From positions 15,248 through 77,938 of the forward strand of contig DGYI01000061.1 in the NCBI GenBank assembly GCA_002396645.1: a stretch of 62,691 nucleotides of DNA. The letters run 5' to 3'. The notes under the pieces were generated by a model. That model ran no database searches. It was not told the origin of the DNA and saw only the letters and a list, made by a program, of their open reading frames with translations. Within the stretch, counting starts at the first letter, position 1. The number at the start of each line of letters is the position of its first letter. Of this stretch, positions 7,929 to 16,900 are shown piece after piece. Both the position numbers and the translations under genes were made by a program. Origin of the DNA: Firmicutes bacterium UBA5010. Lineage in GTDB: Bacteria > Bacillota > Clostridia > Tissierellales > Sedimentibacteraceae.

Positions 7929-9002
7929 ATGAATAAAAAATTATTATTAGCTCTAAGTTTAGTTCTTGCTATACTTATGATAGTTGGATGCAGTTCTAAC
8001 TTACCTAAGGATAACGACAATAACGACAACAAAGGAAATGACCAAGTGGATAACAAAGATGATGACAAAGATGATGACAACAAATCAGGAAGCTTAAAAA
8101 CAGGCTTAGCTATCATAACTTCACCAAAAAGTTCAAAAGATGCAGGTGAAGCAGATGGATTGGCACAAATTGATTCTACTGTAGTAGCTGTTACAGTTGA
8201 TGAAAATGGAAAAATAGTAGAATGCATTATTGATGCTGTTCAAACAAAAATAAACTTTTCTAAAGAAGGAAAAGTATTAACTGATTTAGCTACTGTAGTT
8301 AAATCAAAAAATGAATTAGGAACTGATTACGGAATGATTAAAAATTCCGGTATAGGCAAAGAGTGGAATGAACAAGCAGCTGCTTTTGCTCAATACGTGG
8401 TAGGTAAAACAGTAGAAGAAGTTAAAGGCATAGCTGTTAATGAAAAAGGAGCTCCTTCTGATACAGATCTGGCTGCTTCAGTTACTATGGGAATCGGCGG
8501 ATATGTTGATGCTATAGAAAGAGCAGTTGCAAATGCAAAAAATATAGGTGCAAATGCAGGAGATAAATTAGGTCTTGGAATAGCAACAAGCATTTCTAAA
8601 TCAGCTGATGCTCAAGAAGGAAAAGAAGGTCAAGGTCAGGCATATAGCTACTATACAGCTTTAACAACAGGAGCAGATGGAAAAATAACAAGCTGTATAA
8701 TAGACGCAACACAAGGAACAGTTAAATTTGATACAACAGGAAAGATAACAACAGATTTAGCTGCTGAAGTTAAAACTAAAAATGAACTTGGTGATGCTTA
8801 CGGAATGCGTGGAAATTCTAAAATAGGTAAAGAGTGGAATGAACAAGCTCAAGCATTTGCTGACTATGTTGTAGGAAAAACACCTAGTGAAGTAAAAGGA
8901 ATAGCTTTAACAGACGGAAAAGCTGCGGATGCAGATTTAGCTGCTTCAGTTTCTGTTACTATAGCTGATATGATAGAAATAATAGAAAAAGCTGTTAAAT
9001 AG
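7929..9002 (+). CDS. pplA: PplA-like lipoprotein with two FMN-binding domains
   Basis: Extracellular flavoprotein that would carry electrons to soluble or mineral acceptors. The start is ATG 7929, with GGAGG 11 nt upstream, and gives a lipoprotein signal with IVGCSS (lipidated Cys21). An Asp/Asn/Lys-rich hydrophilic spacer (~25-55) comes next, then two tandem homologous domains (~60-205 and ~215-357), each with an internal IGKEWNEQA block. Each domain ends in DLAASV followed by T or S (D180-T186 and D336-S342). These fit the position of the D-x-x-x-G-A-T-type flavinylation site used by ApbE/FmnB enzymes, although they differ from it in letters. The next gene encodes the flavin transferase that would load FMN. 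Confidence 0.9.
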   Translation: MNKKLLLALSLVLAILMIVGCSSNLPKDNDNNDNKGNDQVDNKDDDKDDDNKSGSLKTGLAIITSPKSSKDAGEADGLAQIDSTVVAVTVDENGKIVECIIDAVQTKINFSKEGKVLTDLATVVKSKNELGTDYGMIKNSGIGKEWNEQAAAFAQYVVGKTVEEVKGIAVNEKGAPSDTDLAASVTMGIGGYVDAIERAVANAKNIGANAGDKLGLGIATSISKSADAQEGKEGQGQAYSYYTALTTGADGKITSCIIDATQGTVKFDTTGKITTDLAAEVKTKNELGDAYGMRGNSKIGKEWNEQAQAFADYVVGKTPSEVKGIALTDGKAADADLAASVSVTIADMIEIIEKAVK

Positions 9003-9013
9003 ATAAAAATTAC

Positions 9014-9037
9014 AGAGTGCTGCATTAGCAGCACTCT
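9014..9037 (+). other. Hairpin between pplA and fmnB
   Basis: Perfect 10-bp stem AGAGTGCTGC / GCAGCACTCT with an ATTA loop directly after the pplA stop, without a strong T-run (ATATTCTTT). It may partly terminate transcription or protect the pplA mRNA, which would favour the abundant surface carrier over its modifying enzyme. Confidence 0.6.
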
Positions 9038-9058
9038 ATATTCTTTGAGGTGTAAGTC

Positions 9059-10096
9059 TTGAATAAAAAACTGATTATTATAATTTTTATATCATGCTTA
9101 TTATTAGTTTCATGTAAATCAAACGAGCTTAGCAGATATGAAGCAGAATTTTTGAGATTATTTGATACAGTAACACGAATTGTCGGGTATGATAAGGATG
9201 AGGAAAGCTTTAGAGAAAAAGTACAGATAATACATGATGATTTAGAGGAGTATCATAAGCTATATGATATTTACAATGATTATGAGGGCATTAACAACAT
9301 AAAAACAATAAATGACAATGCAGGAATTAAGCCTGTTGAGGTTGATAAGAGAATTATTGATTTATTAGTACTTTCTAAGAAAATGTATGAAGAGACAGAC
9401 GGATATGTGAATATTGCATTTGGAAGTGTTTTGAATATATGGCACGATTACAGAGAAAAAAGCATTGATAATCCTGAAAATGCACAAATTCCTCCTATGG
9501 ATATATTGATAGAGGCATCAAAGCATACAGATATCTCAAAGCTCATAATAGATGAAGAAAACAAAACAGTTTATTTGGCAGATAAGAAAATGAGACTTGA
9601 TGTTGGGGCTATTGCTAAAGGTTATGCAGTACAAAGAGCTGCAGACAATGCAATAGAAAGAGGATTTAAGTCAATTTTATTAAATGTCGGAGGAAATGTT
9701 TGCGCTATAGGTGCCAAGCCTAATGATGAAAAATGGAATGTAGGACTTCAAAATCCTAAGCTAGATGAAAAAAATCCATATGTTTATAAGCTTTTGCTTG
9801 AAAACGAAAGTCTTGTTTCCAGCGGAAATTATCAAAGATACTTTATGGTTGATGGTGTAAGATATCATCATATTATTAATAAAGATACTCTGATGCCGTC
9901 AAATTATTTTGATGCTGTATCAATAATATGTGAGGATTCAGGTTTAGCAGATGCACTAACTACCGCACTTTATAACATGTCATATGAAGATGGACTTGAA
10001 TTGATAAGTAAATTTGAAAATGTCGAAGCGGTATGGAATTTTGAAGACGAAAGTATAAAATATACCAAAAATTTTAAAAAATATATTCAAAAATAA
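9059..10096 (+). CDS. fmnB: FAD:protein FMN transferase (ApbE family), lipoprotein
   Basis: Transfers FMN from FAD to Ser/Thr residues of extracytoplasmic proteins, here most likely PplA. The start is TTG with GAGGTG 6 nt upstream. The signal peptide ends in LLLVSC (lipidated Cys19), placing the enzyme outside the membrane. ApbE hallmarks are LDVGAIAKGYAV, the NVGGN loop and the Mg-binding ADALTTAL near the C-terminus. The length of 345 aa is typical. Its place as last gene before a terminator, directly after a two-domain FMN lipoprotein, matches FmnB of the EET locus. Confidence 0.92.
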   Translation: MNKKLIIIIFISCLLLVSCKSNELSRYEAEFLRLFDTVTRIVGYDKDEESFREKVQIIHDDLEEYHKLYDIYNDYEGINNIKTINDNAGIKPVEVDKRIIDLLVLSKKMYEETDGYVNIAFGSVLNIWHDYREKSIDNPENAQIPPMDILIEASKHTDISKLIIDEENKTVYLADKKMRLDVGAIAKGYAVQRAADNAIERGFKSILLNVGGNVCAIGAKPNDEKWNVGLQNPKLDEKNPYVYKLLLENESLVSSGNYQRYFMVDGVRYHHIINKDTLMPSNYFDAVSIICEDSGLADALTTALYNMSYEDGLELISKFENVEAVWNFEDESIKYTKNFKKYIQK

Positions 10097-10131
10097 AGTT
10101 TATCCTATTATTGGTATAAACTTTATTTTTT
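10089..10131 (+). terminator. Terminator of the EET operon
   Basis: Perfect 15-bp arms (10089-10103 and 10116-10130) with a 12-nt loop; the T-rich 3' arm supplies the U-tract. It overlaps the fmnB stop codon and separates the EET genes from the MoxR operon. Confidence 0.85.
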
Positions 10132-10143
10132 GGGTAAAAATTA

Positions 10144-10172
10144 TTTACTTTTACTTAAATATGTGCTATAAT
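10144..10172 (+). promoter_or_regulatory. Sigma-A promoter of the moxR operon
   Basis: TTTACT (10144-10149), a 17-bp spacer and a perfect TATAAT (10167-10172) lie directly after the EET terminator and ~40 bp before the moxR start codon. Confidence 0.6.
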
Positions 10173-10210
10173 TATTGTTATTACTAAAAAACACATTTTG
10201 GAGGGATAAA

Positions 10211-11173
10211 ATGTTAATAAAAAGTTTAAGTAATAATTTAAAAGAAAACGTATCCAAAGTCATGGTAGGCTGTGATGAAGCAGTTGAATTAATACTTATG
10301 ACCATGCTTGTTTCGGGACATGTCTTGCTTGAAGATGTTCCGGGAACGGGAAAAACTATGCTTGCAAAGACAATTGCAAAGTCAATTTCGGCAGAATTTA
10401 AAAGAATTCAATTTACTCCCGACTTGTTGCCGTCAGATTTAATAGGGGTGAATTTCTACAATCAGCAAAAAGGAGAATTTGAGTTTAAGAGAGGTCCTCT
10501 ATTCAGTCAAATAGTATTAGCGGATGAGATAAATAGAGCGGCTCCGAGAACACAATCAAGTCTTCTTGAAGCAATGGCCGAATCTCAAATATCAGTTGAT
10601 GGAGTTACATATCGCTTAAATCAACCATTCATAGTATTGGCAACTCAAAATCCTGTGGAAAATGCAGGTACATTTCCTTTGCCCGAAGCGCAGTTAGACA
10701 GATTTACAATAAAAATGGCACTCGGATATCCTGTCTTAAGTGATGAGATAAATTTAATAAAAAATCATGGAGGTAAAAATCCTCTGGATGATATAAATTC
10801 TATAATCAATTGTGAAGAAATACTAAAATACAGAGAAGAAATCAACAATATAGTTCTTAATGACACTGTTTTAAAATATATACTTGAAATAATAAATAAA
10901 ACCAGAAATAATGAGCAGATACTTCTCGGTGTAAGCCCAAGGGGAAGCTTAATATTCTATAAATGCCTCAAAGCATATGCTGCAATAAAGGGAAGAAGCT
11001 ATGTGCTGCCTGATGATGTTAAATATTTGAGTAAATATGTTTTATCACACAGAATTATTGCTAATGGTTTTTCATATTCACATCAAAATATTCAGGAAAA
11101 ATTGATTGAAGAAATAATAAGAAGCGTAGATGTTCCGACAGAAGATTTCAGCAAGGTAAAGGATGAGATATAA
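10211..11173 (+). CDS. MoxR-family AAA+ ATPase
   Basis: A chaperone-like ATPase (320 aa) thought to act on assembly or activation of partner proteins together with DUF58/VWA proteins. The start is ATG 10211, preceded by GGAGGG; an in-frame ATG 36 nt upstream lacks a ribosome site. Walker A is GTGKT (in VPGTGKTML), Walker B is VLADEINRA, and sensor ATQNP and PEAQLDRF are present. The next gene, DUF58, starts inside its stop codon (TAATG), so the two are translationally coupled. The client of this system is unknown. Confidence 0.9.
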   Translation: MLIKSLSNNLKENVSKVMVGCDEAVELILMTMLVSGHVLLEDVPGTGKTMLAKTIAKSISAEFKRIQFTPDLLPSDLIGVNFYNQQKGEFEFKRGPLFSQIVLADEINRAAPRTQSSLLEAMAESQISVDGVTYRLNQPFIVLATQNPVENAGTFPLPEAQLDRFTIKMALGYPVLSDEINLIKNHGGKNPLDDINSIINCEEILKYREEINNIVLNDTVLKYILEIINKTRNNEQILLGVSPRGSLIFYKCLKAYAAIKGRSYVLPDDVKYLSKYVLSHRIIANGFSYSHQNIQEKLIEEIIRSVDVPTEDFSKVKDEI

Positions 11174-12282
11174 TGGCCGAATTTATACTGGCATTGGCCA
11201 TTATAACAATTATTTTTATATCAAATAAATATTTTAAGACATTTTGCGCGGCTAAGCTTAAAATAAATATTTATTTTGATGATAATAAAACTATAGAGGA
11301 GAAAGAAGTAAAGTTAAATCTTGAAGTTATTAACAGAAAGTTTTTAATTATACCGATATTTAAAATAGATTTATTTATAAACAAAAATCTACTGCCTGAT
11401 GCTCGAGATATGAAGGATGATGCAGATGATGAAGAGCATTATACATATACAATTGTAAGCTCTTTACTGTCATATCAGAGGCTGAAAAAATCTATCATTT
11501 TAAATCCTGTAAAGAGAGGATATTACACAATATCTGCAAAAGTAACTCTGATAGATTTATTTGGGCTTTCTAAAATGAGATTTAATTTAAATAATGAAGC
11601 AGAGCTTTTTGTAGCGCCTATGCCTAAAAATATCGACGAGTACATTGATGACAGCACCTCTATGCAGGGAAATATGCTGGTGAAAAGGTGGATTGCTCCC
11701 GACCCTATATTTTATTCAGGCGTCAGACCTTATGATGTACATGATAGTTTCAGGGATATAGATTGGAAGGCAACGGCTAAACTCGGAGAATTCTATGTCA
11801 AGAAATATGATTTTACCTCGGATCCATCTCTTATGATTTTTATTGATGTTTACAGCGGCTCCGAGATTAGAGCATATGATAGTACATATATTGAAAAAGC
11901 TATAAGCTTTGCCGCTTCACTTGCCGATTATGCTTATAAAAATAAGCTTCCTGTAGGACTTGGTACTAATTCTTATATGAAACACTATGTCAAAAATATC
12001 ACGTTTCCCGACATGAGCAGAAACAATATAATGCTTATAAATGATATGCTGACCTGTATGGAATATAAAAGCTTTGATACTTTCAAAAATACGATGGATA
12101 AATATATAAGAAACTTTACTGATAATAACATAATCGTATTTATCAAACACGAGATCTCACCTTATCTTTACAATACAGTAAAGTTTTTATCAAGTAAAAA
12201 TTACAAAGTATATATTTTTCTGTATAAGGAAAATGATATCAAGTTCAATGACAGAAATGTTAAAGTATTACATTTAAAATAA
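11173..12282 (+). CDS. DUF58 domain-containing protein
   Basis: A 369-aa protein with an N-terminal hydrophobic segment (~3-17), a beta-rich region, then the DUF58 core around VRPYDVHDSFRDIDWKATA (residues ~177-195; typical pattern R.Y..GD..R.I.W..TA). The C-terminal half resembles a von Willebrand A-like fold beginning at MIFIDVYSGS. MoxR ATPases and DUF58 proteins are regular partners. It likely sits at the membrane. Function is not established. Confidence 0.85.
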   Translation: MAEFILALAIITIIFISNKYFKTFCAAKLKINIYFDDNKTIEEKEVKLNLEVINRKFLIIPIFKIDLFINKNLLPDARDMKDDADDEEHYTYTIVSSLLSYQRLKKSIILNPVKRGYYTISAKVTLIDLFGLSKMRFNLNNEAELFVAPMPKNIDEYIDDSTSMQGNMLVKRWIAPDPIFYSGVRPYDVHDSFRDIDWKATAKLGEFYVKKYDFTSDPSLMIFIDVYSGSEIRAYDSTYIEKAISFAASLADYAYKNKLPVGLGTNSYMKHYVKNITFPDMSRNNIMLINDMLTCMEYKSFDTFKNTMDKYIRNFTDNNIIVFIKHEISPYLYNTVKFLSSKNYKVYIFLYKENDIKFNDRNVKVLHLK

Positions 12283-12297
12283 GGCGGGGGTAGTGAT

Positions 12298-13563
12298 ATG
12301 AAAACAATTAATCAAATTTTCTTATATATTATACATTCTGTTTATTATATGCTTGGAAGTATACTGATATTTATGGCACTATGTGACAGCATGTTTGAAA
12401 TGTCCGCTGATTTTAATATATTGATTATATTAAGCATGGTGTTTTATTTCGTGATGTTTATTTTATCGGATAGATATGAGAAGCACCGAGATATGGATTT
12501 GTTAGAAAATAAAAAGTTTATTGCAGCAGCTATAGCAGTTTCTTTAATATCGGGAGTATTTATTGGATTTAAAGAAGGTCTTTTTATGAGTATATTTACA
12601 TTCGGATACTTTGTTATCATAATGATGACCGCGGTTAAAGCTAACAGGGCTGACGCTGTTGATTCTATTAACTCATCTGTCTATTTTAAGATGATTAAAT
12701 CTTTTGGGCTTACAATATTATTGGCTTCTTTTTATGTTTCCAATACTAAAGTTATAGCCTTCGGTAATAAAATAATAGATTTTATTTTTACATACTTTGC
12801 TGTAGTTATTATATATGTTATATGCATTAATTTTAATAAACATTATGAGAATTCCAGTTCTATTAACAAAGATAAAAATTTATTTTTATTTAATTTTCTA
12901 GTTGTATTTTTGATAAGTGCATTTACTTTTTTTAGAAAACAAATTATTTTTGCTGTAGAAATGTTTAATGAATTTATTACTCCCGGTTTAGATTTAGTTT
13001 TGGATAAGATTTCAACATCTGTAGCAGCATTTATAGAGAGGATACTTTCAAGCGATTTGATGCTTTTTCTTGAAGAAAATATAGGAAGAGGGCAGGGTGA
13101 ACGCACAGCAGAAGAAATCCTTGATGTTGAAGAAGGAACCTTGGAATTGGCTGAAGAAGTAATAGAGACTGTCGATTCAAATATACTATATAATATAATT
13201 ATTGTTCTTCTGATTATAGGACTTGTATTCGTTTTGTATAAAAGCTTGAAAAGTTACAGTTCTAAAAGATCAAAGAAAAAGGGTTTTGAAGAAAAGCAGT
13301 TTATTTTTAAAAGAGATGATTTTCTGAACGATATAAAAGATTCATTCAAAAATATATTTAAAAGAAAAGAAAGCTTATCCGCAGAACGCTTAATATACAA
13401 ACAGACCGTTGATAAGCTTATAAATGAAGGATACGAGATATATAATACTACAACTCCTAACGAATATATAAACAGCATAAATTCGGAAGATATAGAGAAA
13501 TATAATTTTGATAATATAACTTCTGATTACAATATCTGTAGATATGGTAAAAATAATAATTAA
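12298..13563 (+). CDS. Multi-pass membrane protein with DUF4129-like C-terminus
   Basis: A 421-aa protein with about seven hydrophobic segments in the first ~220 residues, an acidic extracytoplasmic region (~255-285), another membrane helix (~297-315) and a basic C-terminal tail. The end (YKQTVDKLINEGYEI then TTTPNEYI) resembles the DUF4129 tail found in transglutaminase-like membrane proteins of MoxR-DUF58 operons. No transglutaminase Cys-His-Asp region is seen, so this would be a version lacking the enzyme domain. AAGGCGGGGG precedes the ATG. Confidence 0.7.
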   Translation: MKTINQIFLYIIHSVYYMLGSILIFMALCDSMFEMSADFNILIILSMVFYFVMFILSDRYEKHRDMDLLENKKFIAAAIAVSLISGVFIGFKEGLFMSIFTFGYFVIIMMTAVKANRADAVDSINSSVYFKMIKSFGLTILLASFYVSNTKVIAFGNKIIDFIFTYFAVVIIYVICINFNKHYENSSSINKDKNLFLFNFLVVFLISAFTFFRKQIIFAVEMFNEFITPGLDLVLDKISTSVAAFIERILSSDLMLFLEENIGRGQGERTAEEILDVEEGTLELAEEVIETVDSNILYNIIIVLLIIGLVFVLYKSLKSYSSKRSKKKGFEEKQFIFKRDDFLNDIKDSFKNIFKRKESLSAERLIYKQTVDKLINEGYEIYNTTTPNEYINSINSEDIEKYNFDNITSDYNICRYGKNNN

Positions 13564-13573
13564 ATTTATAAGC

Positions 13574-13618
13574 ATCCCTATTTGTTTTATAATATTCTAA
13601 AACAAATAGGGATTATTT
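13574..13618 (+). terminator. Terminator of the moxR operon
   Basis: Perfect 16-bp arms (13574-13589 and 13598-13613) are followed by TATTTTAT. The remaining ~270 bp before murC are very AT-rich and hold a second small inverted repeat, AAGAACAC / GTGTTCTT (13784-13791 / 13803-13810). I see no gene in it. Confidence 0.8.
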
Positions 13619-13886
13619 TATCAGTAATATTTCTGTTGAAATCCCGGAAATAATCCCCTCAGGCTTAATTTTTGCTTATTTACAAAATATTAAAATAATT
13701 ATATAATATTACGAATGTATTATAATTATTTTAATATAAGTATAATATATAAATTGAATTAAGTTTTTATACTTTTTATTTATAAGAACACCATAGATTC
13801 AAGTGTTCTTATTATGAAAAATAAAAAACTAAAATTCAATTTTATATAATAGACTTCAATATATAGATATAAATTAGGAGAGTATT

Positions 13887-15245
13887 ATGGATAAAAATAT
13901 AAAGCATATTTTTTTCATCGGAATAGGTGGAATAAGTATGAGTGGTCTGGCGAAACTAGCCTTGAGCAACAATATAAAAGTATCGGGCTCAGATGAAAAT
14001 AATTCAGAACTGTTGCAAAAGCTTCAAAGAGATGGAGCTAAAATATATATGGGTCACAACAAAGAAAATATAGACAAGAGCGTAGATTTATTAGTTTACA
14101 CTTCTGCTATAAGAGAAGATAATGAGGAACTCCTTAAAGCCAAGGAGCTGGGTATAGAAATTCAGGGAAGAACTGAATTTATAGGAAGTATAATGAAAGA
14201 ATATAAGCATTCAATTGCTATATCAGGAACTCACGGCAAAACAACCACAACGGGAATGCTGTCATCAATTTTAGTTAATTCAAGCCTTGATCCAACTATA
14301 TTTTTAGGGGGAGAATTAAATATTATTGACGGAAATATAAGAGTCGGCAAGGGAGATTTATTGCTGACAGAAGCTTGTGAATACAAGAGAAATTTTTTGA
14401 ACTTTAATCCCAGTATAGGCGTCATACTTAACATAGCAGAGGATCACCTTGATTACTATAAAGATATAAACGATATTAATGATGCCTTTATAGAATTTGC
14501 TAATAAACTGCCAAAAGACGGTCTTTTAATAGTTAATGATATTAACAAAGATTTATTCAATGATATAAGCTCAAGGAGAGTATCCTTCGGGCTTAGTAGT
14601 TCTGCCGATATATATGCGTCAGATATTGAATATTTACCTTATCCTAAGTTTAAGGTTATTTATGGTGATAAAAGCTTTGATGTTGAATTAAGCGTATTTG
14701 GCGAGCACAATGTTTTAAATTCACTATCAGTTATTGCAGCCTCAACGGAACTCGGTATTGATACAGAAACTATTAAGCTTGGATTAAAGCAGTTTACCGG
14801 AACAAAGAGAAGATACGAGCTAAGAGGATTGATAGATGATATAAGTATAATAGATGATTATGCCCATCACCCTGATGAGATAAAAGTGACATTAACAAGT
14901 GCCAGAAAAAATACAAACGGCAAAATTATAACTATATTTCAGCCTCACACTTATACAAGAACTAAAGATTTATTTGAACAGTTCGCTAAGGTGTTTGAAT
15001 TAACGGATGAGATTATCATGGTAGATATATATGCATCAAGAGAAAAGGATACCGGTTTGGTAGATTCTAAACAGCTGGTTTTGGCTGCAAGAAAATACAA
15101 TGAAAATGCAGTATATGCCAAAAGTTTTAAAAGTGCAGCACAGCTTGCCCTAAAAAAAGCAAGTGCAGGTGATATAATAATTACTATGGGTGCAGGAAAT
15201 GTAAATGAGATAGCCAAAATATTGCTTCAGAGGGATGAAGACTAA
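13887..15245 (+). CDS. murC: UDP-N-acetylmuramate--L-alanine ligase
   Basis: Cytosolic Mur ligase that adds L-Ala to UDP-MurNAc using ATP, the first peptide step of peptidoglycan synthesis. The N-terminal UDP-binding Rossmann motif is GIGGISMSGLA, the ATP P-loop is GTHGKTTTT (residues ~112-120), the conserved ACEYKR segment carries the carbamylated-Lys-type region, and DDYAHHPDEI marks the C-terminal domain. The length (452 aa) is typical. ATG is preceded by TTAGGAGAG. The tsaE ribosome site overlaps its stop codon. Confidence 0.95.
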   Translation: MDKNIKHIFFIGIGGISMSGLAKLALSNNIKVSGSDENNSELLQKLQRDGAKIYMGHNKENIDKSVDLLVYTSAIREDNEELLKAKELGIEIQGRTEFIGSIMKEYKHSIAISGTHGKTTTTGMLSSILVNSSLDPTIFLGGELNIIDGNIRVGKGDLLLTEACEYKRNFLNFNPSIGVILNIAEDHLDYYKDINDINDAFIEFANKLPKDGLLIVNDINKDLFNDISSRRVSFGLSSSADIYASDIEYLPYPKFKVIYGDKSFDVELSVFGEHNVLNSLSVIAASTELGIDTETIKLGLKQFTGTKRRYELRGLIDDISIIDDYAHHPDEIKVTLTSARKNTNGKIITIFQPHTYTRTKDLFEQFAKVFELTDEIIMVDIYASREKDTGLVDSKQLVLAARKYNENAVYAKSFKSAAQLALKKASAGDIIITMGAGNVNEIAKILLQRDED

Positions 15246-15264
15246 AGGAGGCATGGACATAATA

Positions 15265-15744
15265 ATGATTATCACATCAGATAATTTACAAGATACAGAT
15301 AAAATAGGAAAAATAATTGGCGAGAACTTAAAAAGCGGAACGGTTATATGCTTGGAAGGAGATCTTGGAGCCGGAAAAACAACATTGACTCAATCTATAG
15401 CAAAGGGCTTAATGATAGATGATTATGTCACCAGCCCGACATTTACCATAATTAAAGAATATTCGGGCAGGCTTAATTTATATCATATGGATGCGTACAG
15501 ACTTGATTCGGAGGACGACATGTACGATTTGGGATATGATGAATATATTAATTCAGATGGAGTATGCATAATAGAATGGGCAAGCAAAATAAAAGGACTT
15601 ATACCTAAAACTGCGATTAACATAAGAATCAGTATTGATTTTGAAAATGACAAAAGATATATGAATATTGACGGAAAAGGAGAACAATTTGACATTATAA
15701 AAGAGGAGTTAGGCAAGGTATTTAGTTTAAGGGGGCATATATAA
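15265..15744 (+). CDS. tsaE: tRNA t6A37 biosynthesis ATPase TsaE
   Basis: ATPase that cycles the TsaB-TsaD complex during threonylcarbamoyladenosine formation at A37 of ANN-decoding tRNAs. Walker A is LGAGKTTLT (with GDLGAG), followed by TSPTF and YHMDAYRL, all typical of TsaE. Two in-frame starts are possible: ATG 15253, only 1 nt after AAAGGAGG, or ATG 15265 (chosen; 13 nt spacing; N-terminus MIITSDNL). The same AAAGGAGG-CATGGACATAA arrangement is seen at two other genes in this window. It is followed 2 nt later by tsaB. Confidence 0.92.
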   Translation: MIITSDNLQDTDKIGKIIGENLKSGTVICLEGDLGAGKTTLTQSIAKGLMIDDYVTSPTFTIIKEYSGRLNLYHMDAYRLDSEDDMYDLGYDEYINSDGVCIIEWASKIKGLIPKTAINIRISIDFENDKRYMNIDGKGEQFDIIKEELGKVFSLRGHI

Positions 15745-15746
15745 AT

Positions 15747-16439
15747 ATGAAAATTTTAGGGATTGAATCAGCAGGAATCACAGCATCATGCGCAATTTCA
15801 GAAGATAAAACACTTCTTTGCGAATACACGCAAAATCATAAAAAAACTCATTCTGAAAAATTAATGCCGCTTATAGTTAAAGCGATGGAAGACAGAGAAA
15901 TTGAATTAAAGGATATTGAAGTTATTGCTGTTTCAAGAGGCCCAGGCTCTTATACGGGATTAAGGATAGGTGCGGCAATAGCCAAAGGTCTTGCACAGGC
16001 TGCTGATATACCTATTATTGCAGTACCTACAATGCAAGCTTTAGCTGCCAATGTTTTTGACAGTAACAGATATATTGTACCGATACTTGATGCTAAAGCC
16101 GGCAGAGTATATTCGGGTATATATAAGTGGGAAAATGATAATCTGATAACTGTAAAAGAGCAGTTTCCGACAGATATTTACGAACTTGCGGATATAATTA
16201 AATCTTTAGATAAAGAATGTGTATTAAATGGAGATGGATCTGTTAATTACAGAGAAATATTGGAAAACAGCGTAAATAATATTACCTTTGCTCCTGAAAA
16301 GTACAATATATTAAATGCCTCATCTGTAAATTATGTAGGCTTTCAGCTGATAAAGGAAAATAAGATGATATCATGCTATGAGTTTTCGCCTGAATATTTG
16401 AGAGCATCACAAGCAGAAAGAATGAGTGATGTAAAATGA
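15747..16439 (+). CDS. tsaB: tRNA t6A37 biosynthesis protein TsaB
   Basis: Non-catalytic ASKHA-fold partner of TsaD, and platform for TsaE. N-terminal ILGIESAG is the phosphate-1-like motif, and the family signature SRGPGSYTGLRIG with AKGLA follows at residues ~65-83. The length (230 aa) fits. The gene overlaps rimI by 4 bp (ATGA). In this operon only the M15 peptidase intervenes before tsaD. Confidence 0.93.
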   Translation: MKILGIESAGITASCAISEDKTLLCEYTQNHKKTHSEKLMPLIVKAMEDREIELKDIEVIAVSRGPGSYTGLRIGAAIAKGLAQAADIPIIAVPTMQALAANVFDSNRYIVPILDAKAGRVYSGIYKWENDNLITVKEQFPTDIYELADIIKSLDKECVLNGDGSVNYREILENSVNNITFAPEKYNILNASSVNYVGFQLIKENKMISCYEFSPEYLRASQAERMSDVK

Positions 16440-16900
16440 AAATTTCGATTAGGGAAATGAAATATGAGGATTTAGATGCTATAATAGAAATAGAAAATAG
16501 CTCATTTTCAGTGCCTTGGTCGAGGCATGCTTTTGAGGGAGAGCTGTTAAACAGAATGGCGTTATATACATGCTTGGAATTTGATAACAAGGTTGTTGCA
16601 TATGTTGGAGTTTGGAAAGTGTATAATGAGGGCCATATTACCAATGTTGCTGTTTTACCAAGTTACAGAGGTTTAGGATTGTCAAAGATACTATTGACCG
16701 ATCTGTTTGAAACCTGTTCAAATAACGGTATTGGTAAACTAAGCCTGGAAGTTAGAAAGTCAAACGAAGTAGCTATAAATCTATACGAGCAACTCGGCTT
16801 TGTAAGTGCGGGTGTGAGGCCCAGATACTATTCAAAGCCTGTTGAGGATGCAATCATTATGTGGAAGGAGTTAGAAGTTAAAACAAATGATAAACAATAA
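16436..16900 (+). CDS. rimI: Ribosomal-protein-alanine N-acetyltransferase RimI-like
   Basis: GNAT acetyltransferase of 154 aa; acetyl-CoA loop RGLGLSKILL (~80-89), preceded by ITNVAVLPSY. C-terminal NLYEQLGFVSAGVRPRYY is typical of RimI. RimI genes regularly sit between tsaB and tsaD, which supports the name over a generic GNAT. The true substrate (S18 N-terminus or other proteins) is not visible in the sequence. It overlaps the next gene by 14 bp. Confidence 0.9.
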   Translation: MKISIREMKYEDLDAIIEIENSSFSVPWSRHAFEGELLNRMALYTCLEFDNKVVAYVGVWKVYNEGHITNVAVLPSYRGLGLSKILLTDLFETCSNNGIGKLSLEVRKSNEVAINLYEQLGFVSAGVRPRYYSKPVEDAIIMWKELEVKTNDKQ

